NCBI RefSeq assembly: GCF_003096195.1
Contig: NZ_CP023004.1
Coordinates: forward strand, 2,894,501 to 2,958,500
Source of the DNA: Ereboglobus luteus
GTDB lineage: Bacteria; Verrucomicrobiota; Verrucomicrobiia; Opitutales; Opitutaceae
Direction of reading: 5' to 3'
DNA length: 64,000 nt
The notes under the pieces were generated by a model. The model saw nothing but the letters and a program-made list of their open reading frames with translations. It was not told where the DNA came from and searched no databases. Numbering within the stretch: position 1 is the first letter of the stretch; the number at the start of each line of letters is the position of its first letter. Below are positions 62,162 to 64,000 of the stretch, piece by piece. Made by a program: the position numbers and the translations under genes.

Positions 62162-63013
62162 TCACTCGAACCCGCAGAGCGAGATGCCCCACGCCTTGGC
62201 CTGCGCGACCACGGCTGGCTTGTCGAGCATGATGACGCGGCCCGCCTCGAGCGCGGCGGCGTGCAGGCCGGATTCGCGCATCACTTCGAGCGTGCGCTGT
62301 CCAAAAACAGGCACGTCAAACCGGTAGTCCTGGTTGGCCTTGACCGTTTTCACGAAGAGCGTGCCGTCAGTCTTGAATGTTCCCGCGCGGCGCAGCATTT
62401 CGTCGGTGCCCTCAAACGCCTCGACCGCGAGCACGGTGCCCTTGCGGACGACGCAGCCCTGGCCGATGTCGAGGCGCGCGGATTCGCGCGCGATGTGGAT
62501 GCCGTGATCCAGGTATTCGTTGTTGATGGGGAATTTTCCCCCGGTCATGACGCCTGTCGAGGCGAGTTGGTCGTCCAGGAAACAACGGGCGTCGAGCATG
62601 CGCACGCCGGCTTTTTCGATTTCGGCGGCGAGGGCGCCAAAAATTGTTTCCGCGTTTCGGCGTTTCAACGAAAAAAGAATTTTGATTGCGAGCAGATCGG
62701 GATGCAGTCCGCCGAAAAGGCGCTTGGGCGTGATCTGCCCCGCCATGAGCGCGTAGCCGGCGCCAAACTCGCGCAGCGCGCGCAGGGCCTTGCCCAGTTG
62801 CCCGACATAAACCATGCGGCGTTCGGTTTCGGGGAAAGTTGCGTAAAGCTCGGGCGGTGTTTCCTCATGAAACGCAAGCAGCCTGATCGGTATGCCAGCC
62901 CGTCGTATCGCATCGGCGACGAGCACGGGGTATCGCCCCTGGCCGGCGATGAGCGTGATGGGTTTGGCGGTGTCGAAATCTTCTGGAAGAAAGCGCGATA
63001 ACACGATGGGCAA
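62162..63013 (-). CDS. lpxI: LpxI UDP-2,3-diacylglucosamine hydrolase, chromosomal copy
   Basis: This 283-residue protein has all LpxI landmarks: ITLIAGQGRYPVLVADAIR, MAGQITPKRLF, ARLDIGQGCVVRKG and AFEGTDEMLRRAG, plus ALEAGRVIMLDKP near the end. It makes lipid X for lipid A. No ATG fits the N-terminus; TTG at 63013 (or GTG at 63004) must be used. It is clearly diverged from the copy at 19946-20830 but aligns in the same motifs. It is oriented like the htrA gene upstream, 202 bp away, so the two may share transcription. Confidence 0.9.
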   Translation of the reverse strand: MPIVLSRFLPEDFDTAKPITLIAGQGRYPVLVADAIRRAGIPIRLLAFHEETPPELYATFPETERRMVYVGQLGKALRALREFGAGYALMAGQITPKRLFGGLHPDLLAIKILFSLKRRNAETIFGALAAEIEKAGVRMLDARCFLDDQLASTGVMTGGKFPINNEYLDHGIHIARESARLDIGQGCVVRKGTVLAVEAFEGTDEMLRRAGTFKTDGTLFVKTVKANQDYRFDVPVFGQRTLEVMRESGLHAAALEAGRVIMLDKPAVVAQAKAWGISLCGFE

Positions 63014-63089
63014 ATGCGTAATGCCCGTGCCGCCGCGCTGGCAAGGCTGGAAACGGGTGTGTCTCCCCGATGGGAGGGCGCGATGTGAT

Positions 63090-63119
63090 TCGACTTAAAC
63101 CGATTTGGATCGATTCAAG
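63090..63119. repeat. Second copy of the 10-bp repeat family
   Basis: Three 10-bp units (TCGACTTAAA, CCGATTTGGA, TCGATTCAAG) follow in the same register as the repeat at 44281-44334. It lies 97 bp downstream of the htrA stop and 76 bp before the lpxI start codon (minus strand). Confidence 0.75.
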
Positions 63120-63215
63120 TGGAGCGATGCCGCCGCGGCCGAATGTAAAACGTCCCGGTCTGCATTGGCGCAGGCCGGGACGTGGTATGATGATTATGTT
63201 TCGGGCCGCCTCGTT

Positions 63216-64000
63216 TTATTTTTTCGAGGCTTCGGGAGATTCGGTTTCGTCAACGAGGACAAAGCGGGTGCCGCCGCGGCTCCAGATGCGGAGGAGCGTC
63301 TTTTTCGAGGGCGGGTTTTCGGTGAGCTTGACGGCTTCGTCTGCGTTGGCGACGGGTTCGCGGTTGATTTCCTGAATCACGTCGCCGGGGCGCAGGCCGG
63401 CGGCGGCGGCGGGCGAGTCGGGATCAATGTCGGTGATGACCGCGCCGGTGATGTTGCTTGAAATGCCGTAGGCGCGGCGGGTGCGGGCGTCGAGATCGGC
63501 CACACCGACGCCGTTGAGCGTGCCGTTATCCTCGGTTTTGGCGCCGCCGGATGCGTCGTTGCCGGCTGTGTTTTTCTCACCGGGTTGGTTGCCGACGACG
63601 ATGGCGAGTTGCTCGGGCTTGCCGTCGCGCATCACGGTGATGGATGCGCTGGTGCCGGGAGCGACGGCGGCGACGGCGAGGCGGAGCGTGCGTCCGTCCT
63701 TGACGGCGCGTCCGTTGAAATCGGTGATGATGTCGCCGGGCTTAATGTCGATTTTCGAGGAGGGGCCGTCGGGCGTGACTTCGGCGACGAGCGCGCCGTC
63801 GGCGTTCTTGAGTTTGAATTGCTCGGCCATTTCAGGCGTGAGGTTTTGCACGGCGACGCCGATGAAGCCGCGGACGACTTTGCCATTGGCGACGAGTTGC
63901 TCCATGACGCTGCGGACGAGGTTGGAGGGAATGGCGAGGCCGATGCCCTGGAAGCCGCCGGAGCGGGAGAGGATGGCGGTGTTGATGCCGATGACGCGTC
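63216..64000 (-). CDS. HtrA/DegP-family serine protease, C-terminal part
   Basis: The gene runs off the right edge; about 261 residues are visible. The visible part starts inside the protease domain (GINTAILSRSGGFQGIGLAIPSN, the region after the catalytic Ser) and then holds two PDZ domains (FIGVAVQNLTPEMAEQF and GAVITDIDPDSPAAAAGLRPGDV). DegP-type enzymes degrade or refold misfolded periplasmic proteins, which fits the nearby large autotransporter and exported enzymes. The catalytic triad itself is outside the window. An apparent start at 63905 is an internal Met, not the real start. Confidence 0.93.
   Translation of the reverse strand, partial: RVIGINTAILSRSGGFQGIGLAIPSNLVRSVMEQLVANGKVVRGFIGVAVQNLTPEMAEQFKLKNADGALVAEVTPDGPSSKIDIKPGDIITDFNGRAVKDGRTLRLAVAAVAPGTSASITVMRDGKPEQLAIVVGNQPGEKNTAGNDASGGAKTEDNGTLNGVGVADLDARTRRAYGISSNITGAVITDIDPDSPAAAAGLRPGDVIQEINREPVANADEAVKLTENPPSKKTLLRIWSRGGTRFVLVDETESPEASKK

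Overview
The window joins two very different pieces of DNA at about position 33,449. The GC-rich backbone carries family 78 and 106 rhamnosidases, a very large autotransporter with beta-strand repeats, LpxI instead of LpxH, a FeoA-FeoA-FeoB iron operon and a long U32 peptidase. This mix suggests a Verrucomicrobiota bacterium, probably of the Opitutaceae. That placement is inferred from gene content, not from a marker gene.

Positions 1 to about 33,449 look like the right-hand part of an integrative and conjugative element. Its mating-pore genes follow the Trb order: trbJ (126), trbL (4653), trbF, trbG, trbI, then a lipoprotein and small unknown genes. On the other strand lie a Clp-like ATPase, a VirD4/TraD-type coupling protein and a MobF (TrwC-like) relaxase with a fused helicase. 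The element appears to end at 33,423-33,449 in the 3' end of a tRNA-Ser gene. That is what an attachment site would look like if the intact tRNA and the integrase lie to the left of the window.

Cargo sits in four gaps of this backbone. Gap 1 (930-4640) splits trbJ from trbL and holds a mobile mystery A/B (HTH plus Fic) pair, a HEPN-like zinc-ribbon protein, and an HNH protein with a small partner. Gap 2 (10.4-21.9 kb) holds a Zn/Cd/Co efflux module (czcI-like gene, czcC, czcB, czcA, a metal-site periplasmic protein, a PII-NG protein, a P1B ATPase, an outer-membrane barrel), a second lpxI and an AraC regulator. Gap 3 (24.5-27.0 kb) holds a GHKL ATPase fused to a PD-(D/E)XK-like nuclease. Gap 4 (31.5-32.6 kb) holds a second PD-(D/E)XK-like protein. 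Most cargo outside the metal module is visibly richer in A+T than the transfer genes.

The chromosomal part (33,450-64,000) holds a membrane coiled-coil protein, a GH78 rhamnosidase, a U32 peptidase, a PutP-like sodium symporter, an M3 oligopeptidase, feoA-feoA-feoB with a FeoB-associated small Cys-rich protein, an LptF/LptG-type permease, a GH106 rhamnosidase, a 2859-residue autotransporter, lpxI, and the C-terminal part of an HtrA/DegP protease. The two exported rhamnosidases point to growth on rhamnose-containing plant polysaccharide.

The most unusual signals are the following: long paired inverted repeats of several unrelated sequences between chromosomal genes, one of them inside the U32 coding frame; a 10-bp-period repeat at two distant sites; three operators spaced exactly 33 bp apart at the mobile mystery pair; a ClpB-D2-like ATPase that lacks the pore-loop tyrosine beside the coupling protein; and the GHKL-nuclease fusion as a possible single-gene defence system.
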